64,000 bases of DNA from Strix aluco. Lineage: Eukaryota > Chordata > Aves > Strigiformes > Strigidae. Under the pieces are notes generated by a model. That model was given only the letters and a program-made list of their open reading frames with translations. It was not told the DNA's origin and did not search any database. Of this stretch, positions 26,190-39,556 are shown in pieces; position 1 is the first letter of the stretch, and each line of letters opens with the position of its first letter. The position numbers and the translations under genes are program-made. Location of the stretch: positions 9,957,144 through 10,021,143 of the forward strand of contig NC_133946.1 of the NCBI RefSeq assembly GCF_031877795.1. Direction: 5' to 3'.

Positions 26190-26235
26190 AAGGGAAAGGC
26201 TGTGTGGTCAGCGGGCGGGGTGAGACCACCACCTC
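26190..26235. promoter_or_regulatory. GC box flanked by RUNX-like motifs
   Basis: GGGCGGGG (26213-26220) sits between TGTGGT (26203-26208) and ACCACC (26225-26230, reverse GGTGGT) in otherwise AT-rich DNA. Could be a small promoter or enhancer core; no transcript evidence. Confidence 0.2.
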
Positions 26236-26756
26236 TCACGCATCCTTATCGGCCTCCACAGAGACACAAACACTCTGTTCACAAGGGTGTGTAAAATAGT
26301 CTTCAAAGCGATAGCAACGGAACTAACTGAGAAATGGCCTGTAAAAAGAATTAAAAACAAAAACTCGGGGTTTTTTTTCTGCTCTCTTTTTTCTCTAAAC
26401 CTATCCCGAAGGCAGAATTGGCAGCCCATGGCCCTGCATAATGAAACATCCATGTTAAGGGGCTCTTTCTCCTATTTTTGGGAAAGGACACCCCTGTACA
26501 CCCTTCCATCAAATGTCACAGTGTGTGTCACATACATATTTCACACTGACAGCGAAAAAGGGAAGTGTACAAAATGTACTAAGCTCTGAGAAACCCAAAT
26601 ACTTACTCTGCAAGTTGCTGACCACCTTCATCTCTGTTGCTGTGGGAGCTGCAGGGGCTCAGCAGCTTTGCTGAAGGCACACACAGAAATAATAAATTAG
26701 GGGTTCACAGGAGGGAAGGGGTTCTCAGAGCTCTGAAAGGGAAAATATTATGGGCA

Positions 26757-26845
26757 GGGGAAGAGAGGGAGAGAGAGGAAGGGGAAATAAAAATAAAAGG
26801 AGGTGAAATGAGCTAATAGAGAGAATAGAGAGAATAGTTAAGGAA
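26757..26845. repeat. GA-rich low-complexity tract
   Basis: Runs of GAGAGAGAGG, GGGGAAAT, AATAAAAATAAAAGG and a doubled AGAGAATAG. Confidence 0.8.
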
Positions 26846-27894
26846 TGAGATGCTATATATGATTAAAGTCGAAAATGTAGCTGGAACACAATGAAAAGAA
26901 ACCACGTGGTTTACTGTCACAGAAGTAATGGAGTGCATCTGTTTTTATAATCAACCATGTTTATAGGAACAATACACAGAAGGACTTTAAAACTCAAATC
27001 ATAAATACTTAGTGCTGATTTTTTTTCCCAGAACAGAGATGTGAATAATAATGAACAGGAGAAGTCACAGTAAAGTCAAAGTCATGGTCCAGTCTGCCCT
27101 CTCCATAGTACAAAAGTAAGGAGACATTTCATGACATTGAAAGAAAATACTTATTTTTAATGGCCATTTTTTACCTAATGAAGAGTTAATCTATGTAACT
27201 TGTTGCCATGGTATATACAAAGATTTCAGACTGGATCTGACAATACTTGTACAAATAATTAAAGCGTTCTCATACACACCAGGCAAAAAAAAAAAGTCCT
27301 GTTTTTTTTAACTGACTACTAACGGGCAGACACTGAAAGGAAAGTGTCCTGGTGGTGGGTTTTTTCATTTCATAATTGCACCCTAAATTGTTAAGTACCC
27401 TTTCCACCCAGATTGTCATTATTCATGGACTTCAGGGAGCAGGGCCATGGGGATGAAATCTGAAAGGCTAGCATAGTTTGATCCTTCCACTTTAAAAAGA
27501 AGTGACTAATAGACATCACTTCGAGAATTAAGCCATACTTTCTTGCACAGTGGTCTCATTATATCTCACATTTAAAAGAAGATCAGTACTTGCTGGAGAC
27601 TCCCAAGAAACACCTGTTAATGGCAATGACTTAATTACTGTGAGTTGGTAGAAATCAGTTGTATATCAAGCATGAAGGATCAAGCACAGCAGTGGTGTGG
27701 TGAACATCTTCGTATACGAATGACTGAATGACACTTTTCAAGAACAGACTTGCTAACTTGTGAGGCAGTGCTGAATCAGTATTTAACCAGGATAATAAGA
27801 ACAACCAGAGCAGTTGTTCAGTTAAAAATGAGAAAGGTTGTGGAGCATGTACAAAAATACAAAGTTGTGGGAGTGAGAGAGACTACCAGGTGAC

Positions 27895-28740
27895 TAGCTG
27901 AAGGCAATAGTTGTCCCAATCCTGGCAAAAGGAGATCCTGCTAATCAAAATAATTATAGAGGTGGAAGCTTACTGTCAGTACTGAGAAGAATTCTGATGA
28001 AACTAATATTCAACAGATCAAAGCTGGTTTTAGAGGGAGTAGTGAGAGAAAAACAGTGTGACTTCAGATCAGGATGAAGTTGCATTAATCAGATATGCAG
28101 AATTTTACAGTTGAAGGGAAAAAAAGGAAAAATGGAGTTTAAAAGTGCTCGTTATTTTCCTTGATGCTATGAAGGCATTTTCTCTGGAAGCAGCCATTAT
28201 AGAACACAGCAAAAATGATACAATATTCAGATAAGCACATTGGTAGTACAAATGCTGGGAACTCCTGTGGTGCTGTAGGGACTGGCAGAAAATTAAGCAA
28301 CTGGTTCAAACCAAGTCTGGTATGAAACAAGGACTATGAATTCACCAACGCTTTCATCACCTACTTCAAATGGACATTAGGATAGTAAATGAGTTGAAGC
28401 ATGTGACAATGGAAGATCTAAATTTCACATTATGCAAATGACATTGCATAATTGTCAGATAAATGAGCTAAAGTACTGAAAAAGGGCACTAACAGTCTAT
28501 AGGCCAGAAGTGACTGCATTAAATAAGAGAGATCTGACCGCTGCTGATGCAGGAGTTCCTCCAAAAGCAGCAGGCATTACACAGTGTAAGAATGACACAG
28601 AAATTAGGAGCAGGCAAGGATGCCAAATCAAGGTTTGGGATCAGCTATGGTGGAAAAACATAATGATGAGGAGGCATCCTGGAGAAGAGACCCAGATGAG
28701 ACGACGCCAAAGATATTTATGTACACACATGGCTAAGGGC
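27895..28740 (+). pseudogene. Decayed non-CR1 LINE with reverse transcriptase motifs
   Basis: About 60 nearly open codons at 27910-28085 read VVPILAKGD, NNYRGGSLLSV, then VVREKQCDFRSG, a stop, and SCINQI. This is the standard start of a LINE reverse transcriptase (VPI.KKGD, NYRGISLLS, REEQ.GFR.GRSC.DQI). Further on, with frame changes, come VIFLDAMKAFS (motif A), KSGMKQG (motif B) and YANDIA with LSD (motif C, where YADD has become YAND). The order and spacing are right. Motif C of CR1 is FADDTK, so this is another clade, perhaps RTE-like as in ancient amniote repeats. Many stops and frameshifts show it is dead. The part after 28480 is not well supported. Confidence 0.7.
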
Positions 28741-30067
28741 TAAACTGATCGCCAGCCCCGTGGTGGGCCCTTTCTGACAGAAATGGGACTGAAATGGATT
28801 TGTCAAAGGCATAAGCTCTCAACAAGGGTGTTACACGGCTCCTGAATGAGTCAGGAAAGAAGACATATTAAAGTCTCTTCCTTGGCCAAATTCCAACTCA
28901 ATTAATTACAATCTGCCTTTTAAAATTCCCCCTGAAGTTTCAGCTAGATAATATGTTCTTCCATGCATGTCCTGTGAGGCTGAGAAGTGTCGCAGCCCAC
29001 CGCTGAGCTACCGTTTGCAGATAGCACGATTTCTGCATGCAATGCTTATGTTAGGTCAAGTTTGTGAAGGCCTTGGGACCCTTGAAAATGAGAAGTGCTT
29101 GGTAGAACGAAGATGATGAAACCATAGAAAAACAGCAGCAGTCACTTTGCTATAAATCTTCCTGATGTGCAATTTTTCGGTAAATGTGCTCATAAAACCT
29201 CACTTCTGCCTTCTAGTGGATAACAGATAGGAGAGCATTGCAACAGAAGAAGAAGAGAGAGCTACTGAAAGGAAAATTAGCTTTGGATTCCTCAACTTCT
29301 TTATCAACGAGCCCTGAAGATGAGACTCAAGCAAAAATCTTGTCATTTTTACTCATAACAATGACTGTTGCATTCACTTCTCACCCTGACTTCCACTGAT
29401 TGTAACAGTACAAACCCCAGTTCCTCTCTTTTAGTATGAACCCAACCCTACGTGGAAGGCCAAGGATATACCAAAGTGTTTAATACTGGGCTGATTTCAA
29501 CTACAACAGGTCCTGCTGCATCCACTTCTGGTTATACTGCAAATAACTCTCCCACTAACACAAAGGACAGAAAAAATCCCTTACTTTCCTGCCAGAAGAC
29601 CTTGTAAGAAGGTGGCTTTCAGATTAGCAGAAGCACCAGTGCATAGGAAGTGCAGATTCCCACACAATTTTTCTTTATATAAGCAATTGTTGCTCAGTTT
29701 GGTTTCCGATCAAGCTCGGTATCTACAACTGACACTGATATTCTAGAAATCTTAAAATTAGGCTAATAGCCTGAAAAGCAATGAGTGCAAATGGAAAGAC
29801 TACTCTGAGCTTGATGAACGAGTCCCCAAATATATACATTTCTGTACACTATAAATTACAAATGAACCCAATGATTCCTGGATGAGTGGTACAAGGGGAA
29901 AGCTAATTAAGACTTGCTGGAATTATTTTCAAACACAAGGCTTTCATTATTTTTTCTGATACACACACATTTTTTCATGTAGGAGAACAAAAAAGGCAAT
30001 GGAACCACTTGTCCAATTAGATGCTGCTTCTGTTTCTGGGAAGGAAGAGCCCCTGGCAAGCACACAG

Positions 30068-30311
30068 GCTAGGATCGACTGGCTGGGGAGCAGCTCTGCT
30101 GAAAAGGACCCGAGTCACTTGGTGGACAGCGAGCTGAGCATGGGCTTACAGTGCTCCTGGCAGCAAAGACCAACAACATCCTGGGGTCTATGAATAGCAG
30201 CACAGGTTGCCCAAGAGGTTATGCAGTGTCCAACCTTGGAGGTCTGGGAGCAGGACTGGAGACCTCCTGAGGTGCCTTCCAACCTGAACTGTTCTGTGAC
30301 TCTCTGATTCT
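30068..30311 (+). mobile_element. CR1 LINE 3' fragment with internal deletions
   Basis: GGCTGGGGAGCAGCTCTGCT, AAAAGGACC, CTTGGTGGACAGCGAGCTGA and ACATCCTGGGGTCTATGAA are CR1 landmarks from about 0.5 kb before the end. They are followed directly by CAGGTTGCCCAAGAGGTTAT and by the tail GGTGCCTTCCAACC with TTCTGTGACTCT. The missing stretch between these shows internal deletions. Confidence 0.85.
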
Positions 30312-33300
30312 GTTTTCAGGTTTCTCTAAGCCCAAAAACCATTCATAGTCACGGGGTTTTGAGATGTCCTGTTAGAACAAAGACATTTCTGATCCTTACC
30401 TATCAACTGCAAAGGCCTCAGGAGGAAATATCTCTTTTTTGCAGTCAGTGAAAGTTCTGACATTACTTTAAATGGTGCCAAAGTTTTGCCCTTCAGCTCA
30501 AATACTCACTCTGCCGCTTTGGCTTGTCTTTTGAGGGCTGTGGTGGAACCCAGCCTTGTCTTGGTGTCAGGCATTGCAGGTCTGTGTCCAAGCCTCTCCT
30601 CTTATCACATCTTAAGTCCATTAAAACTGCAGCGTCAGGCAAAGGTTAACAATCTCCTGCCTTCATCCCCTCTGTGGTAAATCACTTACAAACCTTTCTA
30701 GTGGACTGTAAAAACTGAAAGAGGTCAAGTACATAACAAGCATTTGAAAAGGGCAAGACCTTAAAAAGAGAGTCTGCCGCAGTGGTTATGGAGCACAGAT
30801 TTGATGTGAAATTGTGAAATCTCTGGGGGCATTAAGAAATGGGGCAGCAGAGCTGTTTTCCAAGTCAGTCTGCTTGTCCCACCCCCTTCCCTCTCTCCTT
30901 TCATAGACTTTCCCTTTTCTGCAAGGAGACCACTTTCTCCAGAACTGGCTTCTGCCACATCCCCATTTGTTCCCCCCACACACAAAGAGAAAGGCCAGGC
31001 TGAAAAACTTCTGCTGAACTCCAGCAATTATCTAGAAGTGAAGTGGGGAATGTGGGTCATTTCAAAGATGAGGTAAGTGGAATTTCATGGAGTTTGTTTA
31101 TAGAAATTTGGCTTCTGACACTGACTTTTGCATGAAGAAAGCATGTTCAGGAGATCCCTATGTCTTCCCATGAGAGTTACACCCAGCCAGCGCAATGACC
31201 AATGCCAGGATGCTGGTCTTTAGCCCTGGTGCACCATTGCTGCAGAGCACGGTGTCAAGTGCTTGAGTCAAATTTCAAGTGAGCATCACTGAGGCCTCCT
31301 CCACCCCCTCCCACTTGCAAAGAAGAAAAAGTAAGACCTCTGGCTGGCTCTCTGTAGAGGTTCCAGTAGAAATCTTCAGTCACTTTCAGCCAAACTCTAA
31401 TACAATGACAGATTTTACAAATTAATAGTAAATATGAATAATAAAATGGCATTGCTTACTCATCCTCGGAATATTCAATTCGTATCTTTTCTTAATAAAA
31501 CTAAAACAAAAAATACGCATTTCAGGACAAACACTTCCAAGATTATTTTTTCCTAATGATCGTCTCTGATGTGCTGTTTGCCACTAGGGATGTGTACACC
31601 CGATGGCAGTCACCTGCTGAGTGTAATTGTGAGAGAACGTCGAAAAGTCAAGGATTGCCTCCATTCCTTCATCACACTCTTCTTCACTGGCATGTGTAGG
31701 CCAGCAGAAATCAGAGCTGAGCCCAGCCCCTCTCTGAGATGTCTCCCTACTCCTCCTTCAAACCCCACTGACTCTCCCGTGCATCTCAGTGCATCCCTGC
31801 TTTGGAGTTCAAGGGATGAGTTAAAAATGGATTTTATAAAGCAGCTCTTGAACGCTCTCTAGTGGTTAAAATAGCAAATACTGTTAATGTCACTTCTCAC
31901 CTTTTCAACCCAATTTTAATTAACAAATCACTCACAGTCACTCAGGTATTTCCGAGTTAAAAAGATTTTTAAATTACGGTTATAATTATTATATTTTATT
32001 ATAATTTGTTCTTAAGCACTAGAGTTTTTCACTATGCAAAGTACAAAGGGTGACTCTACTATCATTCCTGTGCATCAAGTAACATTTTTCCTTTTCTTTG
32101 GCCAACTAACAATTTTCATCCTTGACTGTGTTTGCAAAGGTCAGTGGTCACTGAGAATTCATGTTATCCACAAATATTAATTCAGTCCTTCCTGCATATT
32201 TTCCCATGTATTTCAGGATTCCTTACTTTCTAGAGCAGCCATTCAAGATCCTCATAGAAGCCCTGAATGTGTGTCACAGAAAATGCTAATTTTTCATTTC
32301 ACAGCAGAAAGCAAAGTTGAGAAAGAACTAGGTGACCCAGTTATGGAAATCTGGCAGCTCCAAGACCAAAGGACAGATTAAAGCAAAGAACATGCCACAG
32401 ACAGTAATGACAAAACACTTGTGCTGTTTTTGAATAATTAATAGATCACAAGTCTGTGTCCAAGGGAATATTTGCATGAAACATTATTTACATACTTTTT
32501 CAAATGTTAATTGCAACCTGTCTTGCAAAAACAAACACACTGGTTCACAGACACACATTATTTGAATGTTTTAATTTTTTTTTTGTCTACTCTCTGTTTA
32601 AAGACCAGTCTTCTTGTTTGCCTGCCTTTCTCGTCACAGGTACTACCTTAATCATCAGCATCAGTTTAAACATCAGACTGCTTTTCAAGTAGTCTGAAGC
32701 AACTCGGAAAGTTGGTCCAGTAACAATCCTACACAAAAATCCTGGGTCATATAAGGTCCTTAGTAAATATTGTATCCCCAATATTTATTCCAGATCACAC
32801 ATTTTTCAGATTTAGATTTTGATGCAGTATTCCTTCATTGCAACCAATGCAACACATCTCCTATGGCATGAGCCAAAATAACACCAAATAATGGCACTTT
32901 TGCAAGTTCTTGAGTTCTGGACCAAACTAGCTCCTGCTACAGTACCAAGCACAGCCTTTACTGACTTCTTGGCAGCAATTTGTAGTCCCAAAATAACTGG
33001 AATTCAGCACTCCTCTTTCTCCAATCTCATCTTCCAGCTTCCTCCGGCTCGCTGTTGGACCAGGGCTTTCTCCCTTTCTAGCACTTGTCCTACTTCCTGC
33101 TGTCAACCGCAGGTCTTGACTCTTGCCTTTAGCTCTTCAGGTCTAACAAGGCCTCCTGTCCCCAAATGGAGTCTGATACAGACGTGATGATGCGAAACGA
33201 AACTTGGTGGTTGGCCTGTGAGGAGTTGATGTAAGCCTGCTTCCACGTTTGCAAGGAAAACTTTCTGTTAACCAGCAAATTGCACTCCCTGATAATTTTT

Positions 33301-34381
33301 CATGACATTTTCCTGCCTTCATCCTGATGACAATTTCTTGGTTATTAAGTAATTAAAACATGATGTAATTAATTTTACTTTCTAATTAGATAATTGTTCT
33401 GTCATTGCAATTCTCAGAGTGTAACATGTTATTATTGCAATATGTTCATTACTAATGTCAGTGAATCAAAATTACTTTTTTTGAAAACCTTAAATCTTGT
33501 GTTGGTACTCAGATAAACTAGATGTGCTACAGTTTCCTTACAGAAAGCTGTTCCCAAATTTCTTATTTCCTCTGCTGCAGTAGGGTCTTACCCTGTGTGT
33601 TTCTGGCTCGGATAGCTGCCTGGTGAATAGCTCTATTGCCCTTCAAACACGTTTATAACCCATTCATCACTGGGGTGCTGGGGAATAGAATTGTCCAGTG
33701 AACTTGAAGAGTTTGGACTTGTAGAGTCCTTGCACTTAATTTCATGACTGCAAAAGACATCGTGCCAAAAGTGACTGGCTATAGTCACGTAAAGGCTATC
33801 AGGGACCCCACTGACCATGTGGGGCCAGGTTGGTGACTGTGCTGACTTCCCTTGAGAAGCCATCAGATGAGGTGAGGGGACAGATCAGGGTCCAGCCAGG
33901 AGGTCCAGCTGTGATTAGCAGGGGACAGGGCTGAGCAGGAGCCTTCTACAACACATTTGAGGCTTAGTGGCTTGAAAAAAACCCCAAACCACTATCAAAG
34001 CCCAGGTAAAAATTAAGAATAAATCTGAATTTATGTAGATGATCTCTTTACCTGTTTTTACATTATTTTTATGGCTTGGGGTTTTTTTTTTTTGTTTGGT
34101 GTTTTTTGGTTGTTTGGGGCTTTTTTGAGCAGAATCTTTTGCAATTCTTTAGTGTAAGAATTGTTCATCTTCCCTGGGATGTATATGGCTTTGAGGAACA
34201 TTCTTACCTATGCCCCCAAGAGTGCTGAGAAGTCAGAAAGAAAAAAGGCTACAGTGCCAGTGGGCACTCCTAAAGACAGCATGCCTTTGGAAGGCAGCTG
34301 TAACACCATCATATTTGGAAATATTTGTTTAATGCAACCATTAATTTTTCTTCAGATAGACCTTTAGCATAAGGTCTGTGA

Positions 34382-34410
34382 TTAGTCTTAGTCTTAGCCT
34401 TAGTCTTAGA
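34382..34410. repeat. Short hexamer tandem repeat (TTAGTC)
   Basis: Nearly five TTAGTC units, one of which reads TTAGCC. Confidence 0.85.
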
Positions 34411-34600
34411 CCCATAGCCCAGATGAGCCTCAAATACTGACTGTAGCGTGCAAACTATCCTTGCTCTCCTCTGGACTGGAGATACTTTATACCTACATGG
34501 ATAAAAGATTTCTGCATTCTTTTTGTGCAAGTGTTCATTGTGAAATGCAATTCTATTCACTGTGAGGGAACGTCATCTATATTATTACTTTAACTTCTGA

Positions 34601-34670
34601 ACAGATAGATAAGTAAACACTACAACAGTAGATAGACATTTAGATAGACAGAAGGAAAGGATTTAGATAT
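34601..34670. repeat. Degenerate GATA repeat
   Basis: Five GATA tetramers at 34604, 34608, 34631, 34643 and 34666, including one AGATAAG. Probably a decayed GATA microsatellite; could also bind GATA factors. Confidence 0.5.
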
Positions 34671-35334
34671 GGTCAACATATTGTGAACCTTAAAACTATA
34701 GTTCCTCGGAATCTTTGAAAGGTAGGACATTTGTGCTTAAATAGGATATAAAAAAACCCATAAAACATCCTGCAATTTTCTTTTCTTTTACTTCATGGTT
34801 ACATCAATAGGATTTAAAGATTGTACAGTGGAATTGTTACGTACAACCTGTATCTGTCCTTAGTTAAGTGCAGAGGTTTCAAATGCTCTTGTTTACAGCA
34901 GCTTCCAGTTCTTCTAGTTGTGCTTACTAAGCACACTTCTATTTGTCACATAAGAATATTTTGTGTAAGAGGTTTTAAGTATTTCCTGTTCCTTTCTGAC
35001 TGTGCTCTACTGGAAAACAGACATTAGGTTAAGAAGTGTAAATGATATGATAAAGCCTGAGATAAGCAGGTCAGTATAAACAAGTACACAAGAGCCAGAC
35101 GGCAAAGAGGCATCTTCTCATCTCAGTGCACAGCACTATTTTCTGTTTTCACGTTGGGAGAAGCTTTGCCATTTGGAAGCTCATAATAAGAGTTTTTCAT
35201 CTGAAAAACAAAATTAAAGCAACAAATTGATCAAGCCACTTGCAAACTGAGCTGTATAGTAGGTCTTTTTAAATTAAGTTAGAGATGCTCTATCTTTATT
35301 CATGAAACATCCTAAGTGATTGGGAAATAAAGGA

Positions 35335-36345
35335 GATGAGTAACAGCCAACAGAAATTTGTCAAAACCAAACTGTGTCAAACTATTTAATTTCCTTCCAC
35401 AAAGAATATCACACGGACAGAGGAGAAGCAGATGACCTCTGACTTTAATAAGGCTTCTAATACTTTCTCACACACTTCACAAGCAACCTAAGAAAACATG
35501 ACCTAAATGAAACTACTGTAAAGTGGGTGTAAAGCTAGTCTACTTAAAGAATAATTGCCAGCGATTCCCTGTCAAAATGAAAGGAGGTATGAAGCAAGGT
35601 ATCACTGGAATTTCTTCACGTGTCCATGCTAGTTAATATTTTCATTATGACCTAGATGGTAGAACAGAGGGTATGAAAGCTGTGAAAAAAAAGTCAAATA
35701 CTTTGGAATCAAAATATGAAATGGTAAAAAAAAAGAGATGAAACTCAATGTGGACAAGTCAACTCAGGCAGCAATAGTGACATCACAAACTCATGCTGGG
35801 GGATAATGTGTTATCCAGTATTTCTGTGGAAAAAGATCTGGAGGTGATAAATAATTACAACCCGAACCCCTGTGTATCGTGGGATTTCATTACAGAAAAA
35901 GCAAACCACATCTAGGTCCATGTCTTCTGTGAAACACATTATGTAACATCATGATATCATCATTAATAAGGACTCAGCTGGAGTAATGTATTGTGTTTTA
36001 AGTGCTACATTTGAAGGTCCATACAGACCAATCGGAGATAGCATTGAGGAAAACATCAAGAATAGTCAGAGGTCTAATAAACTTCATCTGTATGGAAAGG
36101 TTGAAAGAACTGGGGTTGCTTGACCTAGCAAAGAACACTGTGAAGAAATACAACTCTGTTACCATAATGTGTTAGAAAGACAGCTTGAAAGAGAAAGAGA
36201 AAAAACTAGTACTTCTGTCCAGGATATTTAGGATGAGAAGTAGCAGCATCAACACTAGAGTAACAGAGATTCACATTACACACAAAGACAATTTTCTATC
36301 AGTAAGAATCGTGAAGCATTAAAATAACCTGTCTGGGAGGCTGAC
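35335..36345 (+). mobile_element. Old CR1 LINE fragment, about 1 kb, ORF2 3' part and tail
   Basis: ACTTTAATAAGGCTTCTAAT matches the CR1 codons for DFSKAFDT. ATTTTCATTATGACCTAGAT matches the IFINDLD region. AGGACTCAGCTGGAGTAATG, GGTTGAAAGAACTGGGGTTG and TGAAGCATTAAAATAACCTG match successive 3' landmarks. Many stops and indels. The 3' end is near 36345 without the final octamers. Confidence 0.75.
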
Positions 36346-39300
36346 GTTAGCAGGCCATCTTGCGACTAAACTGCATCCTGAGTTCAGCCTGTCCTATATC
36401 ACCATTATGGATTCCTTAAAATAACCAGTCATCCTTCACCTTCAGGTTACTTTCAAATTTATTACTTCTTTACCTTTCTTATGTATGTGATATGCAGGAA
36501 GATTTTGATATGCCGGTTGGAGAGCATGAGGTTTGATTAAAATCTTCCAGTTGACTTGGAAACTATGTGTCATGACCATGAATAAATTATTAATATCAGT
36601 AGAAAAAACATTGTTTTTCTGATGACTATGCATGACCAAATCAGCTGAAGAGGTGAAGAGCTTAGGAACAAATTTACTGGGGGCTAAGTGGCCAGGCAGT
36701 AGCTGGATCAGGCCTTTGATTGTGAAGAACTATTTGGACTCCTTCATTCATAGATTCATAACAATCAATAGAAAAAGTTGGTATTGGACTCATCACAAGC
36801 CCCAAGTTACCCATTCCATCTAGAGTAAAATAATTTGTACTTGCTAAAACGTGAGGTCTTAATCTGGAGACATCTAAAGATGGAGAAGATATCATTCCTC
36901 CTGATAGTTTGCTCCAGCTGTTGATCTTTCTCACTGTTAAAAATGTCTCTCTCCCTCAGTTGCAACCTGTGTAGCTGCCAGGGCCCCGACTGCATAAGAG
37001 TAATAACCCTTAACTGCCCTGAGCAGCCCCACCTAGGGTCTCTATCCACAGTCTCGACCCATGGGCCCATTTAAGTTCAGGCCTGGACCTAGACCTGTGT
37101 CTGGTCATGGACCCTTGCCATGAGGATCCTGATCTACAGTTGGGTGCCTTGGCTTAATCCTGGATCTACTTTCTTGCTAAGGGCTTCTCTAACAGCCTAG
37201 ACTGGGTCTGCTCTGGTCCTGCCCTTGGCTACCGCAGGGCCAGGCTCTGGCTGGTGACACGCTGCCATGCTTGGCTGGGCCTCCCTCAGGGAGCAGCTGG
37301 CCCTTGTTGCTCCCTGACAGTATCTTTGGCCTCCAACTATTGATTTTTATAATACCTTTCAGGACTGTATTGAACACCCTTTCAGTAAGCGCCACTTTAT
37401 CTCCACAGTTATAGGGAATAGCTTTTTGAAACAAAAAGGAATTATTTCTTTTAGGTGATTACAAGTTTTGGATGAAAACCACTCTAGATGTTCTCCAGAA
37501 GTAGAGATCTAAGATACTTAAACTGTGATAAGCCTTGTGATACTCTCATTTAAATTGGTACAATACAGTGAAGTGGCTGACAGGTGCAAAAAAACCCCAA
37601 AAACTGAATAGAAAATTGCTGTTTAGGAAAACGTTTTGGTTGGAGCTGCAGCATTTGTCATAACACTACCAGTGTTTTCCTTAACAGTAAGGAAACAAAT
37701 ACAAAATTACTTGATACAATTTACAAATGCAAAAAGATGACTGAAAAATCAAATTAGAGGGAGGACAGGCATAGAACAGTCTGGATAGCATGGTAAACTG
37801 GGCCCATTCAAATTAGCTCATTCAGGCAAATAAAGCCCTAAGTGGTTTTGAGCTGCTTTTCAGTGTTGAAACTTCTCTGGTATGTATGATCAACCTACTC
37901 CCTTCCTATGTCGGGACTTTGTACATTAAAATGAAGGCTTGATCTACTCTGCATATAGTTTATGTAGCAAAGTAGTGTCCCAGCCTGGTTATTTGTTTCT
38001 GTAAGCTGAAGACTTTTGTAAACAATTGTTTCATACAAGGGCCAAAGCACTGTGTGACATCAGTAGAAAAAAACACATTTTATAATGATTTCCCATCAAT
38101 GGCTATATAGGGAAATCTATCATTTAGTGGCATTTAATCAATTTTTGCTGTATTGGATTGGAATTATGGTAGTTTTGACTAAACACGCCATTAGACATCA
38201 TTTAATCTCCTTTGAACCCAAACACCTTTTGCATTTTTTATTGATCTTGCTGCTAACACATCAATGTTTAACATTTGTGATAAAAAACTTGTAAATTAAT
38301 TTTACTCAGATAAAAAAATGTACAGAGCTTTTAATCCTTATTCAGAGAGGCTTATTTTGTCTGGGTTTCATTTTATTATTATGAAAGTTAGCCAGCTTGA
38401 GGGTTTAGATAGAATGGAAACTTGTCTCCTCTAAGCAAATTCCTTTGAGAAAAGGAAACCTAAATAAAAAACAAAGTGATAACTTTGTAAAACTGCCTGA
38501 TAAGCAGGAGGAACGACAGCTTTTGAAATTTGCAGGGTGGGCCCCTCTTAAGACAGAAAAACTGAGTGAAAGTTCAGATTCTCCCAGGCTCCTGTTCCCA
38601 AACAGGACTCCTGCTCCGGGTTGGTATTGTCGTAGATACAGTTCTACTCTCCGAAGTTTATAACCTGGCAGGTAAAAGATATTGTTGTCTCCTCTTTATT
38701 ACTCTAGTTTAAATGTTGCTGTTTTATAAGCTGAAGTATTTTCATTTGTTTCTTTTTCTAACCATAATCCTTGTATACTAAACCTGGGAACCTGTAGTAG
38801 AGGTTGGTACTTCTTATTTTCTGTGCACCACCAGTGGAATAGGATCTGCTTTTCAACTTAAACTGTGATTATCTCTGTTTTTACTGTCATGTTCTCAGCG
38901 ACTTTTGAAGTCTCCTAACATTCAGTGAGATCAGTCAGGGAACAGTGAGATGACTAGATCTGTGATAATGTGCAAGAAGGGAAATTTAATTTTAGTCTTA
39001 TGGATTCTACTGAAAAAAACCCAACCAACCCAACACAGAATAAATAGAAGTTATTCATTATATTATTCAGAATAATTCTGAGTTTGAACAGGGAGCAGAT
39101 GTGGCAGTTAAGGAGAAAACACTATGCACTGTGGGTCAGAGTTCCTGGGTTGGGGAAGCAGAGAACACAGCAACAGGGTGGGAAAGCTGGTGAGATGTAG
39201 GACCAGTTGCTGTTTTGGAAAAGTGGGCAACAAGAAGAAGGAAGGAAGGAGACAGATCTGGGGTACCAGGTTTGGGGAGACAGGAGCGAGTCTCTGTTTG

Positions 39301-39527
39301 TCTGCTTTGATTGCCTGCATAGGAATGGTCAGAACAAGGCAGAGCGGATGGGAGACACATCCTTGGAGCTCACAAGGAACTAACATGAACCCTCATGCTT
39401 GCTTGGAAGTAGCTCTTAGGACACTGGGGAAAAGCAATCTTTTTTCTTTCTTTTTTTTACCTGGACAAAGAACAATGGGGCAGGGGACTAGTAGTAATTC
39501 CTTGTAGGATTTTTGCCAGAGGGAGCA

Positions 39528-39556
39528 GAGTAAGTGGGTAAGTGGGTAAGTGGGCA
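39528..39556. repeat. Short octamer tandem repeat (GTAAGTGG)
   Basis: Three near-identical copies of GTAAGTGG in a purine-rich region. Confidence 0.85.

Larger units (their letters stand above)
22701..27894. other. Intergenic DNA, mostly unrecognised
   Basis: Contains a GC-box patch (26190-26235) and a GA-rich tract (26757-26845). Overlapping - strand frames of 96 and 148 codons at 23416-23887 show no family resemblance and are not called. Confidence 0.55.
28741..35334. other. Intergenic DNA with one CR1 copy and simple repeats
   Basis: Apart from the CR1 at 30068-30311 and the short repeats at 34.4 and 34.6 kb, nothing recognised. An AT-rich stretch with several TAATTA-type homeodomain motifs lies at 33340-33400. 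Confidence 0.55.

Noticed and set aside
39124-39507. 127-codon + strand frame
   Set aside because: Lies in purine-rich low-complexity DNA, where stops on one strand are depleted; no homology seen.
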